This document shows positions 32,442 through 46,345 of a DNA stretch of 64,000 nucleotides, in pieces. The DNA is from Deinococcus koreensis (GTDB lineage: Bacteria; Deinococcota; Deinococci; Deinococcales; Deinococcaceae), in contig NZ_PPPD01000001.1 of NCBI RefSeq assembly GCF_002901445.1, positions 62,001 through 126,000 on the forward strand, given 5' to 3'. Each line of letters starts with the position of its first letter. Position 1 is the first letter of the stretch. The notes beneath the pieces were generated by a model. That model was not told where the DNA came from, ran no database searches, and saw only the letters and a list, made by a program, of their open reading frames with translations. The position numbers and the translations under genes are program-made.

Positions 32442-34629
32442 TCGTCTGCACGATCCGCTCACCGTAGGCCTCGATGCGCTTGGGCCCCAGGCCCGGCACC
32501 CCCTGCAGGGCCTCCAGACTGCGCGGCTGCCGGGCGGCGAGCGCCTCCAGCGCCGCGTTCGGGAACACCACGAAGGCGCTGTGGCCGCTCTCCCTGGACA
32601 GCTCGCGGCGCAGCTCCCGCAGGGCCTCCGCGACGCCGGGGTGGGGTTCGCCCGCTCCGGCGTCGTCCAGCAGGGGAAGCGCGGTGGGCTTCGGCTTCAG
32701 CAGCCCCAGCAGCACGCTGTTTTCGCGGGCTCCCCGCTCGGCCGGCGCCGGAACCGGCCGGGCGGCACGGGACTCGCCGCCGTGCTGCTGCACGAGGCCC
32801 AGCACCTCGTCGCCGAAGTCGGCCAGTTTGCGCACGCCCACGCCGGGCACGGTGCCCAGCGTGGCGTGGCTGCCGGGGCGCAGCTCCGCGATCACCTTCA
32901 GCGAGGCGTCGGTGAAGATCACGTAGGGCGGCACGGCCAGCTCACGGGCCTTGCCCAGCCGCCAGGCGCGCAGGGCCTCGAACAGCGGGGCGTCCTGGGC
33001 CTCCACCGGCACCCGGCCGGGGCGGGCCGAGCGGTCGCGCTCGCGTTTACTGGCGCGGGGCTGCAGGGTGTCCTCGCGCAGCAGCAGGGTCGTCTCGCCC
33101 CTGAGGAGCCCGCGCGCCTTGCCGGTCGCCATGAGGCCGTGATGCTCACCGGCCGCGAGGTAGCCCAGGCTGACGAGCTGGCGCAGCACCCCGCGCCAGG
33201 TCTTCTCGTCGTGGCCCTTGCCGACCCCGTAGGTGGGCAGGTGGTGGTGCCCCATCGAGATCACCTTCTCGGTCGCGTGGCCCATCAGCACGTCGGTCAG
33301 GTGGGCGGCGCCGAAGCGGTTGCCGGTGCGGATGGCGGCCGAGAGCGCCATCTGCGCCTCGCGGGTCATGTCGCGCACGCTCGGGGGCTGCAGGCAGGTG
33401 TCGCAGTTGCCGCAGGGCTCCGGCAGGTCTTCCCCGAAATACGAGAGCAGCACCTGGCGGCGGCACGTCCCCGCCTCGCAGTAGGTCAGCAGGGCGTCCA
33501 GCTTGCCGGCCTCCATGCGCTTGACCTCCTCGGGAGCGTCGGAGGAGGCCAGCATCCGGCGCACGTTCACCACGTCGGCCAGGCCGTACACCATCCAGGC
33601 GGTGCTGGGCAGGCCGTCGCGCCCGGCGCGGCCGGTCTCCTGGTAGTAGCCCTCCATGCTCTTGGGCAGATCCAGGTGGGCCACGAAGCGCACGTTGGGC
33701 TTGTCGATGCCCATGCCGAAGGCCACCGTGGCGACCACGACCAGCCCCTCCTCGTTCAGGAAGCGGTCTTGCGCCATGGAGCGCTCACGCGGCGGCAGCC
33801 CGGCGTGGTAGGGCACGGCGTCGATGCCCTGGGCCACCAGCCACTTCGCCGTCTCCTCGACCGACTTGCGCGACAGGCAGTAGACGATGCCCGCGTCGCC
33901 CGGGTGCTCGGCCCGGATGAAGTCGAGCAGCTGGGTCTTGGGGCCTTCCTTGTTCGCCACCCGGTACTGGATGTTGGGGCGGTCGAAGCTGGACACGAAC
34001 TGCGGCGCCCCGTGCAGCGAGAGCACGCTGAGGATATCGGCGCGGGTGCGGTCGTCGGCGGTGGCGGTCAGGGCCACGCGCGGGATGTCGGGGAAGCGCT
34101 CGGGCAACGCGCGCAGCCCCTGGTACTCGGGCCGGAAGTCGTGGCCCCACTGGGAGACGCAGTGCGCCTCGTCGATGGCGAACAGCGCGACCTGTACCCG
34201 CGAGAGCAGCTCCAGCGTGCGCGGCAGCAGCAGACGTTCAGGCGCCACGTACAGCAGGTCGAGGTCGCCGGCCATCAGCGCGGCCTCGACCTCGCGCGTC
34301 TCGGGCAGCGACAGGCTGGAGTTCAGGAAGGCGGCCCGCACGCCGAGCGCCTTCAGGGTGTCCACCTGATCCTTCATCAGCGCGATCAATGGTGAGACGA
34401 CCAGCCCCACGCCGGGCCGCAGCAGGCTGGGGAGCTGGTAGCACAGGCTCTTGCCGCCGCCGGTGGGCATCAGCACCAGCGCGTTGCCGCCGTCCACCAC
34501 TGTGGTGACGATGTCTTCCTGCACGCCCCGGAAGGCGTCGTAACCCCAGACGGACTTCAGGAGCGACAGCGCCTGGCGGGTGACTGGGCTCGTCCCTGGA
34601 GGGGTCACTGAACGGGGGGCGACGGTCAT
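32422..34629 (-). CDS. recQ: ATP-dependent DNA helicase RecQ with two HRDC domains
   Basis: 3'-5' SF2 helicase for recombination repair and replication-fork processing, 735 residues. Walker A PTGGGKS is at 55-61, DEAH at 143-146, motif VI reads [10 protein letters not shown]. The zinc site is [24 protein letters not shown], followed by the winged helix. Two HRDC domains close the protein (about 545-615 and 655-735); Deinococcus radiodurans RecQ is known for three, so this one seems to lack one. A -10 box at 34638-34643 and an RDRM-like palindrome just upstream suggest induction by DNA damage. Confidence 0.96.
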   Translation of the reverse strand: MTVAPRSVTPPGTSPVTRQALSLLKSVWGYDAFRGVQEDIVTTVVDGGNALVLMPTGGGKSLCYQLPSLLRPGVGLVVSPLIALMKDQVDTLKALGVRAAFLNSSLSLPETREVEAALMAGDLDLLYVAPERLLLPRTLELLSRVQVALFAIDEAHCVSQWGHDFRPEYQGLRALPERFPDIPRVALTATADDRTRADILSVLSLHGAPQFVSSFDRPNIQYRVANKEGPKTQLLDFIRAEHPGDAGIVYCLSRKSVEETAKWLVAQGIDAVPYHAGLPPRERSMAQDRFLNEEGLVVVATVAFGMGIDKPNVRFVAHLDLPKSMEGYYQETGRAGRDGLPSTAWMVYGLADVVNVRRMLASSDAPEEVKRMEAGKLDALLTYCEAGTCRRQVLLSYFGEDLPEPCGNCDTCLQPPSVRDMTREAQMALSAAIRTGNRFGAAHLTDVLMGHATEKVISMGHHHLPTYGVGKGHDEKTWRGVLRQLVSLGYLAAGEHHGLMATGKARGLLRGETTLLLREDTLQPRASKRERDRSARPGRVPVEAQDAPLFEALRAWRLGKARELAVPPYVIFTDASLKVIAELRPGSHATLGTVPGVGVRKLADFGDEVLGLVQQHGGESRAARPVPAPAERGARENSVLLGLLKPKPTALPLLDDAGAGEPHPGVAEALRELRRELSRESGHSAFVVFPNAALEALAARQPRSLEALQGVPGLGPKRIEAYGERIVQTINAALA

Positions 34630-34637
34630 CACCCCTG

Positions 34638-34643
34638 AGCATA
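34638..34643 (-). promoter_or_regulatory. -10 box TATGCT of recQ
   Basis: The complement reads TATGCT, 8 nt before ATG 34629 (5 nt before an in-frame GTG at 34632). The palindrome at 34648-34666 begins 4 nt upstream of it. Confidence 0.6.
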
Positions 34644-34647
34644 GCGC

Positions 34648-34666
34648 GTTACGTGCAGGACGTAAC
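34648..34666 (-). promoter_or_regulatory. RDRM-like palindrome, candidate DdrO operator of recQ
   Basis: On the minus strand the site reads GTTACGTCCTGCACGTAAC: perfect 7-bp arms around a 5-nt centre. The inner 17 bases fit TTAYGT-N5-ACRTAA, the form I recall for the Deinococcus radiation/desiccation response motif bound by DdrO, with 12 of 17 bases equal to the consensus as I remember it. It sits between the -35 and -10 positions of recQ, ideal for repression. Confidence 0.65.
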
Positions 34667-34684
34667 CCGGTCAGGGGGCGACCT
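34664..34684. repeat. 21-nt word shared with 48414-48434
   Basis: The stretch beginning AACCCGGTCAGGGGG occurs identically over 21 bases at 48414-48434, with 24 of 25 matching if extended left. It starts inside the recQ operator arm here and covers the 3' end of the trmB-like gene there. Confidence 0.7.
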
Positions 34685-34844
34685 CAGGGCAACCGCAAAG
34701 TCGCAGGCTCTGTCCTTTATGCCTGGGCTGGGGGCGAACCCACTACTCCGCAGCTGTTCCAGTCAGTCACCTCCGGTGCCAGCTCCCCTCCCTGCGGGCT
34801 CTGCAAGGCAAGGGGAGCCAGGGATCCACTTGCCTCACCTTGAG

Positions 34845-35011
34845 CGCCCGATGTGAAATGAGAAGAACCGGCATCGGACACGGGATGGGAAATGAGCGTC
34901 CAGTACGAGGGCGAGCTTCGCCCGCCACCCCCCTCCCCAGCCCTCCCCCACACGGAGGGAGGGAGAAAAGGCAGTGACCCGGACGACTCCGTTCGCATTT
35001 CACATCAAGCG
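34845..35011. mobile_element. MITE-like element with ~20-bp terminal inverted repeats
   Basis: The left end CGCCCGATGTGAAATGAGAA (34845-34864) matches the reverse complement of the right end (34992-35011) at 17 of 20 positions, with a shared core GATGTGAAATG. The inside (127 bp) has no coding frame; it holds the small palindrome GGGCGA-GCT-TCGCCC and polypyrimidine runs. Weaker similarity of the ends may reach about 15 bp further out on each side. This is the structure of a non-autonomous element; no transposase is in the window. Confidence 0.55.
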
Positions 35012-35184
35012 TCTTGAGGGGAGGTACTCGCACAGCTGCACAGCAGCGAGGTCATCCGAAGCGTATGCCTACTTACCACTTCGCAGACTTTGCAGTAGTC
35101 CTGCCGGCGACCTGCGGCCCCGTGACGCCGATGGCCGCCCCGGGCCACTCATCCATCGACGATCATTCATCACCCGTCCACTCT
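35012..35184. other. Intergenic stretch right of the MITE-like element
   Basis: No gene is seen between the element and the stop of the membrane protein at 35185. Together with 34685-34844 this makes a gene-free region of about 550 bp between recQ and that gene, holding only the repeats described. Confidence 0.5.
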
Positions 35185-36141
35185 CTACACGTCCAGATCG
35201 GGCTTGACCTTCCGGAATTTGTCCTCCAGAAAGCGCTGGTGGGTCAGCAGCTCCTGGCCACCGCTCCTCAGGGTGCGGTCGAGGATGTCCTGCACGGCCG
35301 TGAGCAGCAGGTCAAGCTGTTCCATGAGCAGATCCTTGCCCGTCTTGCCCCCCTCGATGGGGGTCACGTCCGCGCGGGTGCGCGGCAGCTTGAGATAGGC
35401 GCCCACCGAGTCCGGCGCGTACTGTTCGCGGATCGTGCGGGCCAGATACTCGGCCTCGCTGCCGCCCTGGCCCTGGGCCTTCAGGTGGGTCAGCGCCTCC
35501 CGCGTCCGCAGGTCGAGGGCCACCAGCTGGGCGCGCACCTCGCCGGGCAGGCGGGCATCGAGTTGCAGGGCGGTGAAGGGGTCGGTCTGAGATTGTACGG
35601 GGCTGGACTGGGCTGAACTGGGCTGGGCCGCGCTGGCCTGGGCAACCCTCTGCGCCACGGGCACCGGCTCTGGCTCGGCGCCGAACGTCCCCAGCGGCAA
35701 CCCCCCGGCCTGCCGGGGCAGCGCCTGAACCGGCGTCCCCTCGCCCCGTTCGGCGGCGTCCCGGCGACCGGCGGCCATCATCCCGCCCATCAGCGCCAGC
35801 ATCGCCATCACGGCCAGCGGGAAGATCACCCAGCCGGCGCCCATCAGCATGAACAGGCCAGCGCTGAGCAGCACGGCGACCAGGGCCGGCCGGTCGTCGC
35901 GGCGGCGCCTGAAGGCCCGCGAGGCGAAGGCGCCCAGCAGCATCCCCGCCGCCGGATGCACCACCCACGTGGCGCCCAGCACGGCCAGCAGCGCCAGAAT
36001 CCCGGACGCGTGGGCCACGTAGGCCGGCTGCTTCCCCCGGCGCGTGAAGATCACGGACGCGAAATGCGCCAGCGCGACCCCGGCCAGTGGGTGCACGATC
36101 CAGTCCAGAGGCCCGAGCAGGAAGGACAGGTCAGGGATCAT
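35185..36141 (-). CDS. Membrane protein with coiled C-terminal domain, unknown function
   Basis: The 318-residue product has an N-terminal part with about four membrane segments (LDWIVHPLAGVALAHFASVIF, GILALLAVLGATWVVH, LVAVLLSAGLFMLMGAGWVIF and PLAVMAMLALMGGMMAAG). A proline/alanine/glutamine-rich linker follows (about 140-190), then a soluble helical domain with RAQLVALDLRTREALTHLKAQ, EYLARTIREQYAPDSVGAYLKL and LLMEQLDLLLTAVQDILDRTL. The end resembles the cytoplasmic tail of proteins that contact membrane machinery, but no family is recognised. It lies downstream of a GNAT gene on the same strand, 99 nt away. Confidence 0.75.
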   Translation of the reverse strand: MIPDLSFLLGPLDWIVHPLAGVALAHFASVIFTRRGKQPAYVAHASGILALLAVLGATWVVHPAAGMLLGAFASRAFRRRRDDRPALVAVLLSAGLFMLMGAGWVIFPLAVMAMLALMGGMMAAGRRDAAERGEGTPVQALPRQAGGLPLGTFGAEPEPVPVAQRVAQASAAQPSSAQSSPVQSQTDPFTALQLDARLPGEVRAQLVALDLRTREALTHLKAQGQGGSEAEYLARTIREQYAPDSVGAYLKLPRTRADVTPIEGGKTGKDLLMEQLDLLLTAVQDILDRTLRSGGQELLTHQRFLEDKFRKVKPDLDV

Positions 36142-36240
36142 GAGCGGCGCGTCCTGCCGGGGTCATCCGTGGCGATCGGTGGTGCCATGCCCGGAATACG
36201 GGGCCGGGCCGCCCACAGTTCCCGGCGAGGCCGGGCGCCT

Positions 36241-36771
36241 TCACGACTCTGGGTCGGCCTTCAGCGTCAACTGCAGGAACACCAGATCGAGCCAGCGGCC
36301 GAACTTGTGCCCGACCTGCCGAAAGTGCGCGACCTGCACGAAGCCCAGCGCCTCATGGAAGCGCAGGCTGCCGGCGTTCTCGGCGTCTACCCCGCCGATC
36401 AGGGTGTGCAGACCACGGGTGCGGGCCTGGGCGATCAGCGCCTCCAGCAGCGCCCGCCCCAGGCCCTGGCCCCGCCACCCGTCGCGGACGTAGACCGAAT
36501 GCTCGGCCGTGAAGCGGTAGCCGGGCTTCTCGCGGAAGGGGCCGAAGGTGGCCCAGCCGGTGACCTCCTGATCCAGGATACTGACCAGCACCGGCCAGCC
36601 GCCCTCCTGCTTGTGCCCGAACCACTCCAGCCGCGACTCCAGACTCACCGGCTCCAGGTCGTACGAGGCGGTGGTGTGCAGTACGGCGTGGTTGTAGATC
36701 TCCAGGATGGCGGGTACGTCCGCACGGGTGGCAGGGCGGATGACCGGAGCGCTGGACAGGGCGGACGACAT
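36241..36771 (-). CDS. Phosphinothricin-type GNAT N-acetyltransferase
   Basis: The 176-residue product matches the Pat/MddA group that acetylates methionine sulfone or sulfoximine-like amino acids: RPATRADVPAILEIYNHAVLHTTASYDLEP, GWATFGPFREKPGYRFTAEHSVYV, the acetyl-CoA loop RDGWRGQGLGRALLEALI, and IGGVDAENAGSLRFHEALGFVQVAHFRQVGHKFGRWLDLVFLQ. The start at 36771 (MSSALSS) is placed by TACGGT 5 nt upstream; in-frame codons further up give a basic extension unlike the family. Confidence 0.88.
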   Translation of the reverse strand: MSSALSSAPVIRPATRADVPAILEIYNHAVLHTTASYDLEPVSLESRLEWFGHKQEGGWPVLVSILDQEVTGWATFGPFREKPGYRFTAEHSVYVRDGWRGQGLGRALLEALIAQARTRGLHTLIGGVDAENAGSLRFHEALGFVQVAHFRQVGHKFGRWLDLVFLQLTLKADPES

Positions 36772-36776
36772 GGCGC

Positions 36777-36782
36777 ACCGTA
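36777..36782 (-). promoter_or_regulatory. -10 box TACGGT of the Pat-type GNAT
   Basis: The complement reads TACGGT, 5 nt before the ATG at 36771. It selects this start over upstream in-frame codons. Confidence 0.5.
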
Positions 36783-36879
36783 AGGGATCGCGATCAGCCA
36801 TGCAAGGCCGGCCCGTGACGGCACGCTGAGCCATCCTGCCGATTCGCCCCCAGGAACCAGAGAGAGACAATCAGGGAAC

Positions 36880-37305
36880 ATGGCTTCCCATTCCCCTCAT
36901 GCACTGACCTTCCAGACCTTCCTGCACGGCGTGACGCCCGACCACCTGCAGGGCTTCTTCGAGGGCTGGCCCCACCCGCCGCGTCCGGACACCCACCTGA
37001 AAATCCTGCGCGGCTCGCAGGCCCGCGCCCTGGCCCGGCTACCGGGCGGTCAGGTGGTGGGTTTCGTGACCGCCCTGAGCGACGGCGTGCTGAGCGCCTA
37101 CCTGCCGCTGCTGGAGGTGCTTCCCGAGTGGCGGGGCCAGGGCGTCGCGTCCCGGCTGGTCGAGCTGGTGATCACCGCGCTGGGCGATCTGTACATGATC
37201 GACTCCGCCTGCGACGACGAGCTGGTGCCCTTTTACGAGCGCCTGGGCATGGTGCGAGGGAACGCCATGATCCGGCGGAAGGACTCGCGGCAGAACGGAC
37301 GCTGA
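36880..37305 (+). CDS. GNAT family acetyltransferase
   Basis: The 141-residue protein has a GNAT core with the acetyl-CoA loop PEWRGQGVASRLVELVI, preceded by VVGFVTALSDGVLSAYLPLLEVL and followed by IDSACDDELVPFYERLGMVRGNAMIRRK. The substrate is unknown. It is short for the superfamily but complete. It is divergent from the Pat-type GNAT gene, 108 nt between starts, and convergent with typA; a shared hairpin lies after its stop. Confidence 0.85.
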   Translation: MASHSPHALTFQTFLHGVTPDHLQGFFEGWPHPPRPDTHLKILRGSQARALARLPGGQVVGFVTALSDGVLSAYLPLLEVLPEWRGQGVASRLVELVITALGDLYMIDSACDDELVPFYERLGMVRGNAMIRRKDSRQNGR

Positions 37306-37317
37306 CCCGACAGGAGA

Positions 37318-37347
37318 ACCGGCCGGAAGCACACGCTCCCGGCCGGT
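37318..37347. terminator. Hairpin shared by GNAT and typA
   Basis: ACCGGCCGG (37318-37326) pairs with CCGGCCGGT (37339-37347). It lies between convergent stops at 37305 and 37363 and can serve both. Confidence 0.7.
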
Positions 37348-37362
37348 CGGTCTCCCTTCCGC

Positions 37363-39144
<1,782 letters not shown>

Positions 39145-39234
39145 AGTTCAGCTCCCTTGTCTGGAGCATTCAGCTTTCAGCGCTCTGCTATCAGCCATCT
39201 GCTCTGTCCATCTGCACTGTTAGGCATGAAAAAG

Positions 39235-39257
39235 CCCGCCACACGACTCGGGGCGGG
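39235..39257 (-). terminator. Hairpin plus T-run upstream of typA
   Basis: On the minus strand CCCGCC and GGCGGG enclose an 11-nt loop and are followed by CTTTTTC. It lies past clpC and about 90 nt before typA, so it may be a second clpC terminator or an attenuator in the typA leader. Confidence 0.65.
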
Positions 39258-39271
39258 TCACCCAAACGGAG

Positions 39272-39277
39272 ATTTTA
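39272..39277 (-). promoter_or_regulatory. -10-like box TAAAAT upstream of typA
   Basis: The minus strand reads TGCTAAAAT, an extended -10, just before the hairpin at 39235-39257. If used, transcripts would meet a terminator within about 35 nt. Confidence 0.35.
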
Positions 39278-39382
39278 GCACATCCCGAACGATCTGACGT
39301 GGGGGCCGGTCTGGCGGCCCTGCCCACGGGGAGCCGCCGACCGGCTCCGCCAGCGTTCCCGTCGCAACCCCTGCAACTGAAA

Positions 39383-39406
39383 ACCACCGGGTTTAAATCC
39401 GGTGGT
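39383..39406 (-). terminator. Hairpin terminator of clpC
   Basis: ACCACCGG (39383-39390) pairs with CCGGTGGT (39399-39406); the minus strand continues with TTTTC. It lies 19 nt past the clpC stop. Confidence 0.8.
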
Positions 39407-39424
39407 CACCTCAGCGGGCGAGCC

Positions 39425-41662
<2,238 letters not shown>

Positions 41663-41903
41663 GGGGAACCCCCAATGGCGGAAGCGCAGGTAGAAGCGCG
41701 GGGCTGACAGGAATCGGGGCGGGCCTTGAGACGCTGCAGATCGGAACTGCGGGCGGGATGTACGGACTCCATTCAGTCTAGAGTATCGCCAGGGCGCAGG
41801 TCACGGCGCATCCAAACTCACGTTCTCCACGACCCCTGCGGCACAGGCCCCTCCCGAATCCACTGTAGCGAGCCGGGCCTGACGCCCATCTTTCGGGAGC
41901 CCT

Positions 41904-41909
41904 TACATT
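41904..41909 (+). promoter_or_regulatory. -10 box TACATT of the decarboxylase-like gene
   Basis: TACATT lies 6 nt before the ATG at 41916, leaderless layout. Confidence 0.6.
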
Positions 41910-41915
41910 GACCGC

Positions 41916-42338
41916 ATGAGCAACGAACCCTCCTCACCACCGGCCAGAGACATCATCTTCGGCGACCAGCAGGCCCGCATCCTGAAGCGGCTGGAGGGGC
42001 TGGACGACGACCTGGCCGCCTACATCCGTGACTTCGCCTACGACACCGTATACGACCACCCGGGCCTCGACCTGAAGACCAAGGAGCTGATCGCCTGCGC
42101 CCTGCTGGTCTCGCTGGGCAGTCCGCCGGAGCTGCGAACCCACCTGCGCGGCGCCCTGAACGCCGGGGCCACGGAGGCCGAACTCAGGAGCGCGCTGCTG
42201 ATGTGCATCCCGTATCTGGGCTTTCCCCGAACCGTGGCCGGCTTCGAACAGTTGCGAGTCCACCTGCACGCAGGAACAGACCACAAAAAGGGTGAACCAG
42301 CCAGTCCGCCGGTTCACCCTGAAGAGGTGGAGCTTTAG
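41916..42338 (+). CDS. Carboxymuconolactone decarboxylase family protein
   Basis: The 140-residue helical protein has the CMD core: [85 protein letters not shown]. Many relatives are alkylhydroperoxidases with a CxxC pair; here the helix has one cysteine (IACALL) and no CxxC, so a peroxidase role is unlikely. The last 16 residues lie over a terminator of the opposite-strand gene, so the C-terminal tail is probably shaped by that overlap. Confidence 0.88.
   Translation: MSNEPSSPPARDIIFGDQQARILKRLEGLDDDLAAYIRDFAYDTVYDHPGLDLKTKELIACALLVSLGSPPELRTHLRGALNAGATEAELRSALLMCIPYLGFPRTVAGFEQLRVHLHAGTDHKKGEPASPPVHPEEVEL
42289..42320 (-). terminator. Terminator of the barrel-protein gene inside the neighbouring CDS
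   Basis: AGGGTGAACC (42289-42298) and GGTTCACCCT (42311-42320) form a perfect 10-bp stem; on the minus strand five T follow. It terminates the gene at 42335 while lying inside the 3' coding part of the plus-strand gene. Confidence 0.85.
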
Positions 42339-43003
42339 AAGGTGTACTTCACGCCGAGGCGGGCCTTGAAAGCCGTGCCTGGGCGAACAAAGCGGTCGCT
42401 GTAGGTCTTGTAGTCAGCGTCACTCGTTTCGTAGGTGGCGGTGTTCGTGCCACCAGTGGCCAGAGTGTTGACCTGGTTGATATTGGAGTTGAAGAAGTAG
42501 TCGAAGCCCAGATCGCCAACCAAGCTCAGATTGCCCGTCAGGGCATAGCTGGCCATCGAACCGAAGCCGATACCGAAAGCATTGGCCGAGTAGGTCGATT
42601 TGTTCGAGCCGTAGTCCTCGGTGCTCTTAAACATCCCGTAGCGGCCACCAGCGTACACCAGAGTATCGATCCCCGGCGCAATTTCTCCGAGGCCATAGGT
42701 GGCGTCCAGGGAGACGACCGTATGGCTGCCATATTCCTTGGCATCCAATCCGCCGGCTGAGGTGGGCCGTTTGGCATCCGCAAAGGTGCCCAGACCGAGA
42801 TCGCTGCTGTCACGGATCGCGTCCACGGGGCGGGTGTAGGCCACGCCGACCTTCACGCCGACCGGGCCAATCACGTTGGGCGAGTGGACGAACACTTCAC
42901 CGCTCAGGCCGTTGGCATAGCCGCCGGTCAGGCCGAGTTCGATGGTCTGTGCCCCGGCGGTCGCGGCGGTCACGAGGGCAGTCATGGCAATGAGTCTCTT
43001 CAT
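42335..43003 (-). CDS. Outer-membrane beta-barrel protein
   Basis: The 222-residue product has a signal peptide ([18 protein letters not shown], cut before QTIE). Alternating strands follow, such as [60 protein letters not shown] and [10 protein letters not shown], ending in the terminal phenylalanine typical of barrel proteins inserted by BamA. The size suggests 8 strands, OmpW/OmpA-like. The codons use more A and T than neighbours. An in-frame extension to 43096 lacks signal character. Function unknown. Confidence 0.8.
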   Translation of the reverse strand: MKRLIAMTALVTAATAGAQTIELGLTGGYANGLSGEVFVHSPNVIGPVGVKVGVAYTRPVDAIRDSSDLGLGTFADAKRPTSAGGLDAKEYGSHTVVSLDATYGLGEIAPGIDTLVYAGGRYGMFKSTEDYGSNKSTYSANAFGIGFGSMASYALTGNLSLVGDLGFDYFFNSNINQVNTLATGGTNTATYETSDADYKTYSDRFVRPGTAFKARLGVKYTF

Positions 43004-43181
43004 GCCTGGACTATGCGCTGCCCACCGAGCGCCGCAGATGAGAAACGTGGCGAGGCGGGTTGGCACGTTTTTTATGATCTGGTGGTCAATTCTCACCGGT
43101 TCGTCAGATTCTGGGGGCCGAGCAGGGTTGCCCAGTCACCTACTCGGCGCGAAGTGAATGGTCTGCTAAACTTGTACTCGG

Positions 43182-43187
43182 TATAAT
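43182..43187 (+). promoter_or_regulatory. -10 box TATAAT of etfBA
   Basis: A consensus TATAAT lies 59 nt before etfB. Five bases after it an ATG opens MLR followed by TGA (43193-43204), a three-codon leaderless ORF. No good -35 was found. Confidence 0.6.
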
Positions 43188-43246
43188 TTGTCATGCTGAG
43201 GTGACCGCGACCGACCTGTTCCCTATCTGTCACCCACGGAGGCCCG

Positions 43247-44955
<1,709 letters not shown>

Positions 44956-44979
44956 CACGGATCGGCGACCCGGATCCGA

Positions 44980-45007
44980 GGGGGAGAGGCGTCGTGCCGT
45001 CTCCCCC
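44980..45007 (+). terminator. Hairpin terminator of etfBA
   Basis: GGGGGAGA (44980-44987) pairs with TCTCCCCC (45000-45007), with extra pairing of GGC and GCC inside. The following T-run is poor. Confidence 0.65.
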
Positions 45008-45152
45008 TTCTGCTGACGGCTCAGTGGGTGCCGGACGCTGCCACTGTTTGGACACCGCACGGTGCCAGCCCCACATCGCCCCTGCCCGGCCGGGCATTCA
45101 CCCAGGGTTGTGAATCGAAGCCGATCCCGGAAGGCTGTCCGACACTGGAGAC

Positions 45153-45914
45153 ATGGCCACCACTCCCACTCCGTCTGTCCCCACGGTCGTCGTGACCGGC
45201 GCGGCCCGTGGCATCGGCCGCGCCATCGCAGAGCTGTACGCCGGGCGAGGCGCGCGGGTCATCAGCGTGGATCTCAACTTGCCGCCCGTCCTGCGGGGCC
45301 ACGCCCGGCTGAAGGCGGACATCACCACCGCGCGGGGCCGGGCGCGCATCGCCCAGGCGGCGCGCGAGTCGGGGGGCGTTCTGGTGCTGGTGAACAACGC
45401 CGCCTACCAGGGCGCCCACGGCGGCGTGCTGGAGGTCAGCGAACGCGGCTGGGCGCGCACCCTGGAGGTGAACCTCAGCGCGCCTCTGCTGCTGGTGCGT
45501 GAACTGGTCGACCTGATGCCGCACGGGGCCGCCGTGGTGAACGTGGCCAGCGTGCAGGGCCTGTTCGCCGAGCAGGGCAACGCTGCCTATAACGCCAGCA
45601 AGGGCGGGCTGGTCAACCTGACCCGCGCGATGAGCCTGGATCTTGCGCCGCGCGGCATCCGGGTGAACGCCGTGGCGCCCGGAGCGATCGCCACCGAGGG
45701 CGTGCTGCAGTCGATCGAGGACAGCACCGATCCGGCCCAGACCCGCCGGGACTACGAGGATCTGCACGCCCTGCGCCGCCTGGGCCAACCCCAGGAGGTG
45801 GCCGAGGCGGTCTACTTCCTGGGCAGCGACGCCGCCAGTTTCGTGACCGGGGCCATCCTCCCGGTCGACGGCGGCATGACGGCCAGCTTCATGATGGCGG
45901 GCCGTCCGGTCTAG
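45153..45914 (+). CDS. Short-chain dehydrogenase/reductase
   Basis: The 253-residue classical SDR has the NAD(P) site [10 protein letters not shown] near residue 15, VNNAA at the fourth strand, the catalytic Ser in VNVASVQGL and the YNASK pair (Tyr and Lys). The tail [12 protein letters not shown] is typical of FabG-like members. Asp in VISVDLN at the second strand end suggests NAD over NADP. The substrate is unknown. The ATG follows CTGGAG at a usable distance. Confidence 0.9.
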   Translation: MATTPTPSVPTVVVTGAARGIGRAIAELYAGRGARVISVDLNLPPVLRGHARLKADITTARGRARIAQAARESGGVLVLVNNAAYQGAHGGVLEVSERGWARTLEVNLSAPLLLVRELVDLMPHGAAVVNVASVQGLFAEQGNAAYNASKGGLVNLTRAMSLDLAPRGIRVNAVAPGAIATEGVLQSIEDSTDPAQTRRDYEDLHALRRLGQPQEVAEAVYFLGSDAASFVTGAILPVDGGMTASFMMAGRPV

Positions 45915-45938
45915 GACAGCCGACAGGCACACGAGAAA

Positions 45939-45957
45939 ACCCGCCGGTCAGGCGGGT
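45939..45957 (-). terminator. Terminator of tRNA-Met
   Basis: ACCCGCC (45939-45945) pairs with GGCGGGT (45951-45957) across 5 nt; the minus strand continues with TTTTC. It lies 11 nt past the tRNA 3' end. Confidence 0.75.
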
Positions 45958-45967
45958 CTGTCTTGGA

Positions 45968-46044
<77 letters not shown>

Positions 46045-46345
46045 TGATCTGCCCGGCGCCGCGGCAGCGGCGAATCCCTGAGCCGCATCAGAGTAACGGT
46101 TCAGGGCGAATCGCACAAGCCCTGGCCCCTGCCGGATCCGGAACAGGCCACGGGCCCGGCGGTGCAGTTGGGTCGCACGTGCGAGTTTTGCCCCCAGCAC
46201 ACGGTTCAGGTGCTTTAGCCACCCCAGCATGGACGGTGCCTGACCAGCCCAATATGTCCAGCAGCCGGACGGCCCAGCGATGAAGACTCGCTCAAGCCCC
46301 GTGCAGCGAATGTTTTACGCCCCGACCGGCACCCTCGGGGTACCC
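46045..46345. other. Intergenic stretch before the Kelch lipoprotein
   Basis: No protein-like frame and no RNA fold are seen in these 300 bases, apart from possible alternative starts of the Kelch gene at 46280. Confidence 0.4.

Noticed and set aside
41663..41915. CtsR or CIRCE operator in front of clpC
   Set aside because: No CIRCE-type inverted repeat or CtsR heptad repeat seen; only a TAGACT hexamer about 110 nt upstream.
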